Source: Nematostella vectensis (taxonomy: Eukaryota > Cnidaria > Anthozoa > Actiniaria > Edwardsiidae). Taken from it: DNA of 64,000 nt. Under the pieces are notes generated by a model. The model ran no database searches. It worked only from the letters and a program-made list of their open reading frames with translations, and was not told where the DNA came from. The DNA lies in contig NC_064044.1 of NCBI RefSeq assembly GCF_932526225.1, forward strand, positions 6,474,747-6,538,746, read 5' to 3'. The translations under genes were made by a program, and so were the position numbers. This document shows, one piece after another, positions 35,160-46,299 of this stretch (within the stretch, counting starts at the first letter, position 1; each line of letters opens with the position of its first letter).

Positions 35160-36842
35160 TGGTTAAAGGAGGCAGGGGGTGGCAAAAAACATGTTCGTCA
35201 TAACGAGGGTTAACTTCCCTATAAACACTAGAATGCGGTCCCGGTGCCCACTATAGCGAGGGTTAACTTCCCTACAAACACTAAAATGCGGTCCCGGTGC
35301 CCACTATAGCGAGGGTTAACTTCCCTACAAACACTAAAATGCGGTCCCGGTGCCCACTAAAGCGAGGGTTAACTTCCCTACAAACACTAGAGTACAGTCC
35401 TTGTGCCCACTATAGCGAGGGTTAACTTCCCTACAAACACTTGAATGTGGTCCCGGTGCCCACTTAAGCGAGGGTTAACTTCCCTACAAACACTAAAATG
35501 CGGTCCCGGTGCCCACTTAAGCGAGGGTTAACTTCCCTACAAACACTAGAATGTGGTCCCGGTGCCCACTATAGCGAGGGTTAACTTCCCTACAAACACT
35601 AGAATGTGGTCCCGGTGCCCACTATAACGAGGGTTAACTTCCCTACAAACACTAGAATGTGGTCCCGGTGCCCACTAAAGCGAGGGTTAACTTCCCTACA
35701 AACACTAGAATGCGGTCCCGGTGCCCACTATAGCGAGGGTTAACTTCCCTACAAACACTAGAATGTGGTCTCGGTGCCCACTTAAGCGAGGGTTAACTTC
35801 CCTACAAACACTAGAGTACAGTCCTTGTGCCCAATATTGCAAGGGTTAACTTCCCTACAAACACTAAAATGCGGTCCCGGTGCCCACTTAAGCGAGGGTT
35901 AACTTCCCTACAAACACTAGAATGTGGTCCCGGTGCCCACTAAAGCGAGGGTTAACTTCCCTACAAACACTAGAATGTGGTCCCGGTGCCCACTAAAGCG
36001 AGGGTTAACTTCCCTACAAACACTAGAATGCGGTCCCGGTGCCCAATATTGCAAGGGTTAACTTCCCTACAAACACTAAATGCCGCTCTTGTGCCCATAT
36101 AGCGAGGGAGGCAAACACTACTGAACTTCAGCCGTGCAAGTTAATAGCATATGAGACTTTAAGAGGTGGCAAAAACACACCTTGAGGCAAATATGTTGAA
36201 AAGATATCATAAGCTCCTGGAGGCTTATGGGTTATAGCTTTTGCGTTATATGCATCTAGTGTTATATATGCCGGAGAAATACTGACCTGTGGCTTGGGCC
36301 GTAACTCAAAACCTATAGAATTATCACGTTTTTCAAGTTTGGTGTCTATTTTAACTCTCGAAAACGTCTTATGTGATCTTGTTTATGCTTCTTTTAGGGA
36401 AGGAGAGGAGGATTTTGAGACTTTCGGCTAGGGATTTTGCTGTCTTAGGCCGTTTCCCGGAATTTTGCAGAGCTTTTTAGCCAAGGCTGTTTTTTTTTTT
36501 TTTTTCGAATTTCATTTTTTTTAAGATTTAGGCTTGCCCATATGTTTTTTTGGGAAAATTTCATTACGGAGGCATTTCTTTGTCAGTTGCTTTTAGCTCG
36601 AATTAGCTGAATTCGACTGATTATTATTCTATACTACATGTCTTAAGCTGATTCTTGAAGTCTCAATTTATTTTTGGTTCATAATCCGGGATATTTTGTT
36701 GTTTTCCGCCTCCTTTTTGGAATGTAAATTTCAGTCTCTTTTTTTTCCCGTTTTTTTTTTTCGGTTTTTCGGCCAAAAACTATACGAACATGTTTTTTGC
36801 CACCCCCTGCCTCCTATAAACAATGGCAAAACGATCAAGAGG
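35141..36842. repeat. 60-bp inverted repeats flanking a minisatellite
   Basis: The left end 35141-35198 (CTCTTGATCGTTTTGCCATTG ... GGAGGCAGGGGGTGGC ... ACATGTTCGT) and the right end 36784-36842 are inverse copies with only a few differences. Between them are the 53-bp array and about 670 bp of T-rich DNA. It may be a non-autonomous transposon carrying an internal minisatellite. No clear target duplication was found. Confidence 0.65.
35199..36110 (+). repeat. 53-bp minisatellite, about 17 units
   Basis: Each unit reads GCGAGGGTTAACTTCCCTAC, AAACACTA(G/A)AATGCGGTCC, CGGTGCCCACTATA. Several variant classes (CACTATA, CACTAAA, CACTTAA, CAATATTGCA; GCGG or GTGG) recur along the array, as with unequal exchange. 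It is not a CRISPR because there are no unique spacers. Confidence 0.95.
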
Positions 36843-39493
36843 TACGAAAATGAATTGACCTTTATTTTCATAAGAATCGATTAGTCCCTTGTCTGTTTAA
36901 AAGACTGCGCTGATCCTAGTTCGTAATTCCTTAGTTCCTAGTCCAGTTCCTTCTCAGTATTAATCGGGGTCAGGGGGGGACTTCATAAGAAATGCTAAAA
37001 TGGTAAAAATACCTCATTTATCAGCTAGTCTCGATGCAAAGGCATTAACGTGATTTATAAAATGATTTACAACAATTTTTGTAATTTTTGGGGATTCTAG
37101 ACTAACGTCTAAGTAGGGTATCTTGTCTGAGTTTAGACGCTTGCAATTTTCTATGTAATACAAAACCGTAGTAATCCTTTTTCCTGAAAACTTCTTGGTT
37201 CCTACTCAGTTCCTAATCAGACCCTGAAGGAAAGGGGGTAATTTTTAATAACAAAAAATCGAAATTTCCTTTTTTCTGGAAATATGCCAATATTATTTTT
37301 TACATTGATTTTTGCGCTATTTAGCGGATTTATGCTAAATTTCTATTTGAGTCATTACAAGTGCAAACCATTCAAAAGGCGATCCTAACAGAAGAAAAGA
37401 CTCATTTCAATATAGTCTCAATTCTTCATATCAGATACCTTCTCTCAAAATTATTCAGTGCTTTTTGCAAAGATCCATGCTATGAGTTCCTAGATTAACT
37501 GCAGAATGACTTCTAAAATATTATGCGAATGTTGTCGACGGTGAAGACCACCCAAGTGGAAGTCACGCTTAGATCATGCGCTTGGTAGTCACGCTAGCTA
37601 CACCATCAAAAACTAACTGCGCGACATCTCCAAAAATACGGACAGTTAAATAGAAACTGGACTAGAAGTGACTCGCTTAGATTAAAGTCTTGGTCGGTAT
37701 GTCGGTTCCTTATCGACAGACGATAAACTAAACGCGACAGGTTCGTAATGGGTTTAACTCGTGACAAATCGTAGTTTTGGCGCAGTCTTTTGCCTAAAGA
37801 AAATCATTTTCGGATCTACGTCAAGTTTCTTTTATGTTCGTGTTTGCAAGCCGACTAGTTCGGCTAAATTCCTCGGATTAATGGAGGTTTCCCTGGTAAC
37901 GAGCCAGCTCAGTTTCGTTTAAAACTGAAAGCATTGCTTCAAAACATGCAAAGTGGTAAGGAGTGTACACCAATTACACAAACGCATCCACGCGACAACC
38001 TGAGGTAACACTATATGGTATTATTTACATGCACAGACGTAAAAGCATGTGATTTTTAAAAGTGTATTTATTATGTAGGCTCTAACAAGATATTTATGGT
38101 TGTAAAATAGTCGTCATTTAATGTAAAAAAGTTTTATTTACGTGTTTCAAGTGTATCCGAAAGGCGAAATCCCTCAAATTGATTTTGTAGAAGCACTTTT
38201 AAACTACTTTACAACTATTATTTTCATTTCCTTTTCAATATCCATTACGCCAAATTACTCCAAGCTAAGCTTGTTTCTAATTTGCGTCTTTAGTTTACAC
38301 TTATAACAGCTACAAAAGCCAAACAAACGCAGAAGACAAAACTACAACCTTACAGTTGAATCTTATCTCCAAGTTCTCAAATGGCTGTTTTTGACTGTGT
38401 TTTGTTTTTTCAGATATTCCGTGAGATAATTTTGCCAAGGTTTGGTGAAGCGTTCTGCGTTAATACGCGACCCCTGCTGAGTTATTGGCAAAGCTGTTAA
38501 ACGAAGCAAAAGTTATCTACGGAAAAATACGACTAGAATCACAATGAAATGATCGGATACTTGTGAAAGTGTGGAAATGTGACTTGTTTATTTTTATTCA
38601 ACATTAAGTCACAGGATGCAAACAATCTCGTTAAGGATATAAAAGAAAGGGAATAACGGTAAGGTAATCTGTTAGTTATCAGCCTAAAATTGATGAACTG
38701 GCCTTGCTGAGACATCAACTCGCCCAGACTCCGAAAGAGCCAAGAGAAAACCTTAATTAAAGAATTCTATTACGAATTTTGCCTTTGGACAACTGCTGCT
38801 CATATGGTGATGTTTCTAAAGGGCTTAGAATTAAATGTTTTATACGGTTCTTGGATCCAGCTGTTTCTCTCCACAAGCACCAAGGTTTGGACGAGCATTT
38901 AGTATTTGCGGAAACGCTATTATCGGGCAATCTTCTTATAATATCGTACGTCACGCACGAAATAACTTGCAGGTTGCCTCTTCACAAGAAACACACGAAA
39001 TTCTAAAGTGATTTCAAGCGAAGCACAAGCTGTTAGAGGGGTTTATAAGCGTCGATGTTCTCAGCGAACAAGGAAAGCAACTTTGCAGCTGCTGTAACAT
39101 GGATTAGGGTTTATTTAGCCAGAGGCGGGCTTTCTTTTACCCAAGAAACGTCAAAGTTTTATATCTACCTTCCGAATTGATTAAAAAAGACGCTACAGTT
39201 AAGAGAGAGAGCATTCCGGTCAAACACACAAAACGAGAACGTCACTGAATCGTAAACTTCAAAGGGAATTCTCTGACTGATCTTTCACTGAAAACTATAA
39301 CTGTAAACATATATCTTAGAAAGAGAACTTCGGATTTAGGAGAAATTAGAGCCTTTAAAGAAGTAGCAGCATCTGTAAAGGGACAAAAAAATATGGAAAC
39401 CCCCGAGTAAAAGAAAGTGAACAGCTACGAAAAGACGAGCGAAATTGTGGAGACAAACATTTATTTTACATTATCATTTGATATCTATTTGTG
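36111..39493. other. Upstream region of Shaker channel A
   Basis: No exon is recognised. T tracts occur at 36489-36505 and 36738-36760. A TATAAAAG sequence is at 38638-38645, about 850 bases before the channel ATG. Whether it is a core promoter is unknown. The interval 36843-38600 shows nothing I can name. Confidence 0.45.
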
Positions 39494-40954
39494 ATGGCTA
39501 TCCACGCTACTGCAGGTCTTGCGCCATTTCAGACCACAGACTTTTCGCGCCGCTCAAGCTGGACTCCCCGTCCGGGGACCCCTGGGGAAAGCAATTGCAT
39601 TCACCCTTCAACACCACTCCTGTATGATAGTCCCAGAAGGCTGAGTACCGCACATGCGCAGTGCTATCACCGAGCATCAATTCCTTCTGTCGCTACACTA
39701 GACATCAGTCAAGGCCAAGGTCAAGGCAGTCTTTACGATGCACTATCTTCGTCCGCGAGCGAAGAGGATAGAATAATCATCATTGTCCGTGGAACGAAAT
39801 TTGAGACTTTCCGGACAACACTTGATCAATTCCCCGAGACTCTTCTCGGGTCTCCAGGGGGAAGGGGGCGTTTTTATGACCCTACAGCCAACGCCCTTGT
39901 ATTCAATAGGGACCCAGCATCGTTTGATGCCATTTTGTTTTTCTACCAGTCCAAAGGTAGAGTCCTCGCACGGCCAGGGTCTGTTGACGAAGACACGTTC
40001 TCTGATGAGATTAAGTTTTATGGACTTGGGGATGACAATATGGAAGATATTGCGGAGACTGTGTCTCACCCTGAGTTGTTCCAGGGACATTTTGCGGATT
40101 TGAGACGCTTATTGTGGTCGATGTTAGAAAATCCGGGTGATTCCAGAACTGGGAAATTCCTCGCTCGTTTCTCAATGCTGATCATCATCCTCTCGGTTAT
40201 TGCGTTTTGTCTTGATACAGTTCCTGATTTCGAATTCATCGATAACAAGTATGATAAAGATGATACAAAAGATATCCTTGAGAGGCCACAAACACCTCTC
40301 TGGTTCGCCATCGATACTGCTTTTGTCATATTCTTCACTGTGGAGTATCTTTTACGCTTATTTGCATCCCCTGACCGATTCAAGTTTATCCGCTCTTTTC
40401 TAGCCGTCGTCGATTTTATAGCGATTTCTCCATACTACATTTCACTCCTCCTTGAAGAGGGCACCTCTAATGTCAAGTCGTTCAACGTTGTGCGCGCGAT
40501 TCGCCTGTTTCGCGTTGTCCGACTTTTCAAGTTATACCGTTACTCAAATGGTCTAAAGCTCCTTGGACGTGCTTTATTACAGAGCAAAGAGAAAATGGGG
40601 ACGTTGATATTGTGTGTTCTAATGGCAGTAGTACTGTTTTCCAGCGCACTTTTTTACATTGAAGGTTTTGGGATAGCGGGCTCACCCTTTGAGAGCATCC
40701 CAGCCTCGTTTTGGTGGGCCATAATTACCATGTCCACGGTGGGGTACGGAGACATTGTTCCTGTGACGTCATTAGGAAAATTAGTAGCAGCAGTCTGTGC
40801 GTTCTCGGGAATTATTCTTCTGTATATTCTGCCTATACCTGTATTCGTTTCCCATTTCAATAAGATTTACGGGAAGTGGAAACAGAGGAAGCGTGACGTT
40901 AGAAATTCGGTTTTCCTTAATTTAACGTTGAATAAAAGAGCGGCCCCGTGGTAA
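39494..40954 (+). CDS. Shaker (Kv1)-type voltage-gated potassium channel A, intronless
   Basis: A single exon, 486 residues from ATG 39494. Residues about 93-185 are the T1 tetramerisation domain (IVRGTKFETFRTTLDQFPET...), without the zinc-site cysteines of Kv2-4 types, so Shaker class. S1 226-246, S2 268-291, S3 301-320, S4 330-350 with Arg/Lys every third residue (334, 337, 340, 343, 346, 349), S5 369-390, pore with TMSTVGYGD, S6 427-458. The product should form a tetrameric plasma-membrane potassium pore opened by depolarisation. Odd points: the filter Thr equivalent to Shaker 441 is Ser 414; the gate motif is PIP; one extra residue lies between hinge Gly 439 and that motif; the C-terminus is short (about 28 residues) without a PDZ-type end. 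It could be a modulatory subunit. Confidence 0.97.
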   Translation: MAIHATAGLAPFQTTDFSRRSSWTPRPGTPGESNCIHPSTPLLYDSPRRLSTAHAQCYHRASIPSVATLDISQGQGQGSLYDALSSSASEEDRIIIIVRGTKFETFRTTLDQFPETLLGSPGGRGRFYDPTANALVFNRDPASFDAILFFYQSKGRVLARPGSVDEDTFSDEIKFYGLGDDNMEDIAETVSHPELFQGHFADLRRLLWSMLENPGDSRTGKFLARFSMLIIILSVIAFCLDTVPDFEFIDNKYDKDDTKDILERPQTPLWFAIDTAFVIFFTVEYLLRLFASPDRFKFIRSFLAVVDFIAISPYYISLLLEEGTSNVKSFNVVRAIRLFRVVRLFKLYRYSNGLKLLGRALLQSKEKMGTLILCVLMAVVLFSSALFYIEGFGIAGSPFESIPASFWWAIITMSTVGYGDIVPVTSLGKLVAAVCAFSGIILLYILPIPVFVSHFNKIYGKWKQRKRDVRNSVFLNLTLNKRAAPW

Positions 40955-41160
40955 GTGATTTCATGCAATTTTTAATCGGTTAATGTCACAAAAAATCAAC
41001 GAGTCGTGTGATAAGTCATACAATGTAGATGTATTTTTCAACGTTGAGAGGCCGCGCTGTAATTATTAATCTTTGCATAGTTGATGAAGTAAACACAGAC
41101 GTTATCAAAGAATCGTTTTGTCCTTATTAGCTTATGTTTAGGTAGTCTTGTCCTTACGTA
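40955..41160. other. 3' flank of channel A
   Basis: A short presumed 3' UTR leading into the 20-bp minisatellite; nothing else is seen. Confidence 0.4.
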
Positions 41161-42187
41161 TTTTGTTAGGTGTTGAGGTATTCAGTTGGGTGTTGAGGTA
41201 TTTAGTTGGGTGTTCAGGTATTCAGTTGGGTGTTCAGGTATTCAGTTGGGTGTTGAGGTATTTAGTTGGGTGTTCAGGTATTAAGTTGGGTGTTCAGGTA
41301 TTCAGTTGGGTGTTCAGGTATTAAGTTGGGTGTTCAGGTATTCAGTTGGGTGTTCAGGTATTCAGTTGGGTGTTCAGGTATTCAGTTGGGTGTTCAGGTA
41401 TTCAGCTGGGTGTTCAGGTATTCAGCTGGGTGTTCAGGTATTCAGTTGGGTGTTCAGGTATTTAGTTGGGGTGTTCAGGTATTTAGTTGGGTGTTCAGGT
41501 ATTCAGTTGGGTGTTCAGGTATTCAGTTGGGTGTTCGGGTATTCAGTTGGGTGTTCGGGTATTCAGTTGGGTGTTCGGGTATTCAGTTGGGTGTTCAGGT
41601 ATTCAGTTGAGTGTTCGGGTATTCAGTTGGGTGTTGAGGTATTCAGTTGGGTGTTGAGGTATTCAGTTGGGTTTTTAGGTATTCAGTTGGGTGTTCGGGT
41701 ATTCAGCTGGTTGTTCAGGTATTCAGTTGGGTGTTCAGGTATTCAGCTGGGTGTTCGGGTATTCAGTTGGGTGTTCGGGTATTCAGTTGGGTGTTCGGGT
41801 ATTCACTTGGGTGTTCGGGTATTCAGTTGGGTGTTCGGGTATTCAGTTGGGTGTCGGGTATTCAGTTGGGTGTTCGGGTATTCAGTTGGGTGTTCGGGTA
41901 TTCAGTTGGGTGTAGAGGTATTCAGTTGGGTGTTCGGGTATTCAGTTGGGTGTTCGGGTATTCAGTTGGGTGTTCGGGTATTCAGTTGGGTGTTCGGGTA
42001 TTCAGTTGGGTGTAGAGGTATTCAGCTCGGTGTTCAGGTATTCAGCTGGGTGTTCAGGTATTCAGTTGGGTGTTCGGGTATTCAGTTGGGTGTTCGGGTA
42101 TTCAGTTGGGTGTTCGGGTATTCAGTTGGGTGTTGAGGTATTCAGTTGGGTGTTCGGGTATTCAGTTGGGTGTTCGGGTATTCAGTT
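41161..42187 (+). repeat. 20-bp minisatellite, about 51 units
   Basis: The unit is GTATTCAGTTGGGTGTTCAG with AGG/GGG, CAG/GAG and AGT/AGC variants. CAGGTA units dominate the left half and CGGGTA units the right. One unit has 21 bases (near 41470) and one 19 (near 41855). Having no stop in any plus frame, it gives a repeat-only open frame of 276 codons (41306-42136), which I do not regard as a gene. Confidence 0.97.
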
Positions 42188-42455
42188 ATTGTATTGTTAC
42201 AGGGGTTAGATGCTGATTATTGTTACAGGGGTTAGATGCTGATTATTGTTACAGGGGTTAGATGCTGATTATTGTTACAGGGGTTAGATGCTGATTATTG
42301 TTACAGTGGTTAGATGCTGATTATTGTTACAGTGGTTAGATGCTGATTATTGTTACAGTGGTTAGATGCTGATTATTGTTACAGGGGTTAGATGCTGATT
42401 ATTGTTACAGGGGTTAGATGCTGATTATTGTTACAGGGGTTAGATAGATGCTGAT
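42188..42455 (+). repeat. 26-bp minisatellite, about 10 units
   Basis: The unit is ATTGTTACAGGGGTTAGATG + CTGATT, directly abutting the 20-bp array. Three central units share an AGTGG variant; the last has a 4-base TAGA expansion. Confidence 0.95.
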
Positions 42456-44961
42456 CATCTTCTGTGTTTAAGTGGCTTATTGGTTTATGCTATGGCCGGT
42501 TCTGACCCGTATAGGAGCGAGAGAATTTTGATATTCTTAGTAAACTATAACACGATTTGAAGGTTAAAATATCATTGGGAAAATCTTTGTACAATGAATC
42601 CGCCTTCCCGGCTTTAATGATGATTATCAAAAACGTTGTGTCCTTTTGTTTCAAGAAACAATGACAAACTGATTGTGGTCTGATCGCACGGCTTGTCATT
42701 TCAAGATCACGGGGAAAACTGTGAATGATTGTATAAATCCATCATGAGATAGGACGCCTACGCGATAAGCATTGTTTCTTTTTCAAAGGAATCCTTTTAA
42801 CCCTATACATTTTTTATTGTTACGCAAAGTATCATTGAGAATTAAGTGCAACCGCTGTATCCTTCTTTAGAGAAAATAATAATCCTATAAAATACGAAAC
42901 TGGTAAAATTTCATTCAATTTTTTTTCTTTTTTGAACTGTTACAGCTTTTGAAAAAATATGACATCGGAACAAACAAAGGAAAGTTATTAAAATCCTATT
43001 TTCAAAACTGGTTTATGGGTGTCCTTGGATAATACGACAATTAGATAGGCTTATAATTGATTTAGGTGTTTAGGTTACCTTTGACTAATTATGTTACCCT
43101 ATAGGGCGCTCTCTAAGGTGTCCGTTGCTTTTGGATATTAAAAATTCTAAGATTCCAAAATATATATTCACAAGCCATTTGGGGACGTGGACAACCGCAG
43201 CTGCTTTCACTCCGGTGGAAATTAGAATAGTTTTTCTTACAAAAATAACCTTTCAAGCCGAGGATATTTATCGTTAACAAGCGGTTCTGTGATATAACGA
43301 CAGTGATACGTTGTACCAGTCTGATTACGCATTCCTGAAACAACATACTTTAAAATGTTTCCCTCTCTCCATGGTATGCGTAGGAGAAAACGAGACCATA
43401 TAGACGCCATAAAAAAACTTGTGGAAGCATCCACCAATGCTCACAATATCATTATTTTAAGCTTATTCAATAAATTTTAGTGAAATACTAGACATACTTT
43501 TATCGAAATTTTATTAGATTGATTAAGCCACTTTCTCTGTGGTTGCTGGCAAGTGCGTCTAAGTCATTTTAAACAAATCTTTGGCTTAAGAAACCCAACC
43601 AGAATTAAGGTAAAAATTGCTCAATCGGGATCAGTCACGGAAAATGCTTTAATGGGCAACACAAACATTTGATGATGAGTGCACATTTTATGAGATGTCG
43701 GGTGTCTTTCAGACTTGACACAAAAACTAAAATAAAACTACTTTGAGGATAAAACATTAAACAACTTTAGATATAGCTCTGTCACGGTCAGGGTAAGATA
43801 GATAACCATTACTTTCTTATTCGCTGAACCCATTCTTTCAAGAGAAATCCTCAGGATCGCTAACCAGCTTCAGGCGGACCGAGATCCTCAGTAATGATTA
43901 AAGATTGTCGATCAGCTATTCCTTTCTTATCATTTACATTTGAAAATACAACGGTCTTTATTTGCAAGGAAACTTTTTAATAATTGTCCACGATTGAAGC
44001 CCGATACTACTATTTGTTTTTAGCTTGAATAAGCCGATGGAAATGGGTGCATTGTGTGACTTGATCTTGAACGGGAGTGGAAAATGGTGGCGCGACCATA
44101 GCGACATAGTCTTCTTCAAGAAAAGTTAAGCAATCAAGTATTGTGCATACATTGTGGTCCGGATTACCAGAGAGTCCTATTATTAGATTATTTCGAGTGA
44201 TAGAGACCACCGAATGGTTTTTGGAGAGCAATTGCTAGCATGAAACCCACCTTACTTTGTGGGGCGAGAGTCAAGTATATTTTTTCAAACAAATCGTGCA
44301 ACGAAAACATTGAACGCATCGAAACATCTTTTTAGGATCAATTATCCACAAAGTAAAACTCTGCTTGTTTTGTAATGACTGGGCTCTGTATGTAAACGGT
44401 TTAAACTAAAAAAGTAAGAGGCAACTTCTTTTAAATGCTTGAAGTGTTTCATTGTTTGAAATGAAGTGCTTGAAATATTTTATTTTATTTTATATCGGGC
44501 TGGGGACTATTTTTTTTCGGCGATGGCGAACACTTGAGCACAACAAAATAAAAGTATGCTTGCAAGCTCGTCCAGTTCTCTATATTACTGCTATCTTTAT
44601 GACGGAACCATCTTTTTTAGGGAACGGCATATCTCTTATTGAATTGAATTGAATAATGAATTCTTTCCAGAGGGAAGTCAATTTCTTATTTGATGTTAGC
44701 CTTCTTAAATCTGCTATTAGGGTACTTGAACAATTACGACGGCAAGAAGAACATGACCAAGAAAGTGTTTTTGTGCTAAAGACACATTGTTTCTGTTAGC
44801 GAATAAAGATAAGAATGTTACCTTCATCGACAAACCGTGAAACGTCGTGCTTTAATGATGGAATGTTTCCCAACAGAGTTAATTTTGCGACAAATTCTTC
44901 GAATTTCGCCAAGTTTTGGGTTAGTTTTTTCTCCCGTTGCCTTCGTCGTTGCTTAAACTTC
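42456..44961. other. Interval between convergent Shaker genes
   Basis: AT-rich and non-coding, as far as I can see. It includes dispersed repeat copy 2 at 44025-44212 and the presumed 3' UTR of channel B next to 44961. Confidence 0.5.
44025..44212 (+). repeat. Dispersed repeat, copy 2
   Basis: TTGAATAAGCCGATGGAAATG and TTGAACGGGAGTGGAAAATGG, ending near GATAGAGACCACC, match 3546-3687 in order and orientation with about 46 bases of extra length. The frame on its minus strand is not convincing. Confidence 0.45.
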
Positions 44962-46299
44962 CTATGCACTCTGTAGCAGCGGGTGATTAGGAGTGTCTAT
45001 ATGTACTGTGAGACTATTTCTTCTCTCCACACGAACAACCTTCAACGTCGTCGAGATTGGAGTCCTCATGTCCCCTGATAAACCCTTATCCCGTAGCTTT
45101 ATCCCCAAGAATCTACAATAAATGTTATTAAAATGTAAAATAAATACGGGTGTTGGTAAACACACCATAACGATCACTCCGAAAACAGCGCAACAAGCGC
45201 CAACGAGTCGACCAAAAGGTGTCCGTGGACAAGTGTCCCCGTATCCAACAGTAGTCATAGTAATGATACACCACCAAAAAGCCGCCGGAATGCTGTAGAA
45301 CTCCGTGGGGTTTTCCTCGTTTTCCAAATAGTACATAAGACTCGAGAATAGGATGATAGAGATCAGAAGTAAGAACATCAGGGCGGTGAGTTGGTCCTGG
45401 CAAGATTGTATCGTATAGCCAAGTATTCTCAAAGCCGCAACGTAACGAGTAAGCTTAAGTAATCGTATGACGCGCAAAAGACGAAATATCCTTAGAACAG
45501 TAAAGGTTATAGCGTGCGTTTGATCTGCGTCCAAGCCTAGGGAGATAAAGTAGGGAATAATCGCTATCAGATCAATCAGTGCGAGTGTTGAGAACACGAA
45601 CTTGAGTTTATGCGGTGCTGATATTAACCTTGCAATATACTCTGACGTAAACCAAGTGATGATACATGTATCTATGACGAACCAGAGCAAAGGTTTGCTT
45701 GATTTAGAACCAAGAGCATTTGCTGTTGAGTTCTGGGAATGTGTGGATTTATCAAAGCGCGCGTAAGCGTCAACGTCTAGCGTCTCAACACAGAATGTTA
45801 CAATCGAGAAAATAATGACCAACATCGACATATTAGCGAACCACGTGGCATATCGTGAGGAATTAGGCTTATCAAAAAATAACCACATTTTTCTTTGCCA
45901 TTTCATTTTAGGGAGATCTTCAATGTTGTGAGATTTCTTGTCTGGGCTTTCTTCTTTCTCAATGTGTATATCGTAGAATTCCAGTTCTTTTTCGAATACC
46001 GCTTCTGATACACTTTCCGGGCGCGCTAATATTCCATTTGATTGATAATAAAATAAAATCGCGTCGAACGATACTTTATCCCTGTCGAAGTAATATTCGC
46101 GTAAATCTGGACGGAAGTACGGCATTCTGCGATCTTCACTTCCAAGAAGCGTTTCCGGGAACTGTTCAAGGGTTCTTTCAAAAGTTTCAAAGCGTTCGCC
46201 ACGGATGTTTAACACAATTCGGCGCGGATCACAACAATAATCTACAGTGCCCATGACAGTGGTGAAAACTGCTTTTCGTAGCCACACCAGTGATTCCAT
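44962..46299 (-). CDS. Shaker (Kv1)-type voltage-gated potassium channel B, intronless
   Basis: A single exon of 445 residues; ATG at 46297-46299 of the minus strand. T1 domain about 26-112 (RRIVLNIRGERFETFERTL), S1 156-176, S2 204-226, S3 237-256, S4 264-286 with charges at 270, 273, 276, 279, 282 and 285, S5 303-325, pore with the canonical TMTTVGYGD (348-355), S6 362-394. The gate motif is PTP (382-384) in place of the usual PVP, and seven rather than six residues separate the hinge Gly 374 from it. The S1-S2 loop has one glycosylation sequon (NST, 190). The C-terminal 50 residues are basic and Thr/Ser-rich. It is a tetrameric depolarisation-gated potassium channel of the plasma membrane, convergent with channel A and 4 kb away. 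Confidence 0.97.
   Translation of the reverse strand: MESLVWLRKAVFTTVMGTVDYCCDPRRIVLNIRGERFETFERTLEQFPETLLGSEDRRMPYFRPDLREYYFDRDKVSFDAILFYYQSNGILARPESVSEAVFEKELEFYDIHIEKEESPDKKSHNIEDLPKMKWQRKMWLFFDKPNSSRYATWFANMSMLVIIFSIVTFCVETLDVDAYARFDKSTHSQNSTANALGSKSSKPLLWFVIDTCIITWFTSEYIARLISAPHKLKFVFSTLALIDLIAIIPYFISLGLDADQTHAITFTVLRIFRLLRVIRLLKLTRYVAALRILGYTIQSCQDQLTALMFLLLISIILFSSLMYYLENEENPTEFYSIPAAFWWCIITMTTVGYGDTCPRTPFGRLVGACCAVFGVIVMVCLPTPVFILHFNNIYCRFLGIKLRDKGLSGDMRTPISTTLKVVRVERRNSLTVHIDTPNHPLLQSA

Noticed and set aside
35199-36110. Possible CRISPR-like array of regularly spaced repeats
   Set aside because: The units abut directly with no unique spacers, and the context is an animal genome; it is a minisatellite.
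38638-38645. TATAAAAG as the promoter of Shaker channel A
   Set aside because: It lies 850 bases from the ATG, and such motifs are frequent in AT-rich DNA; not enough to call a promoter.
41266-42209. Open frames of up to 276 codons with a 20-residue repeat
   Set aside because: Produced by the 20-bp minisatellite, whose unit lacks stops in all plus frames; no signal, domain or conserved unit beyond DNA periodicity.
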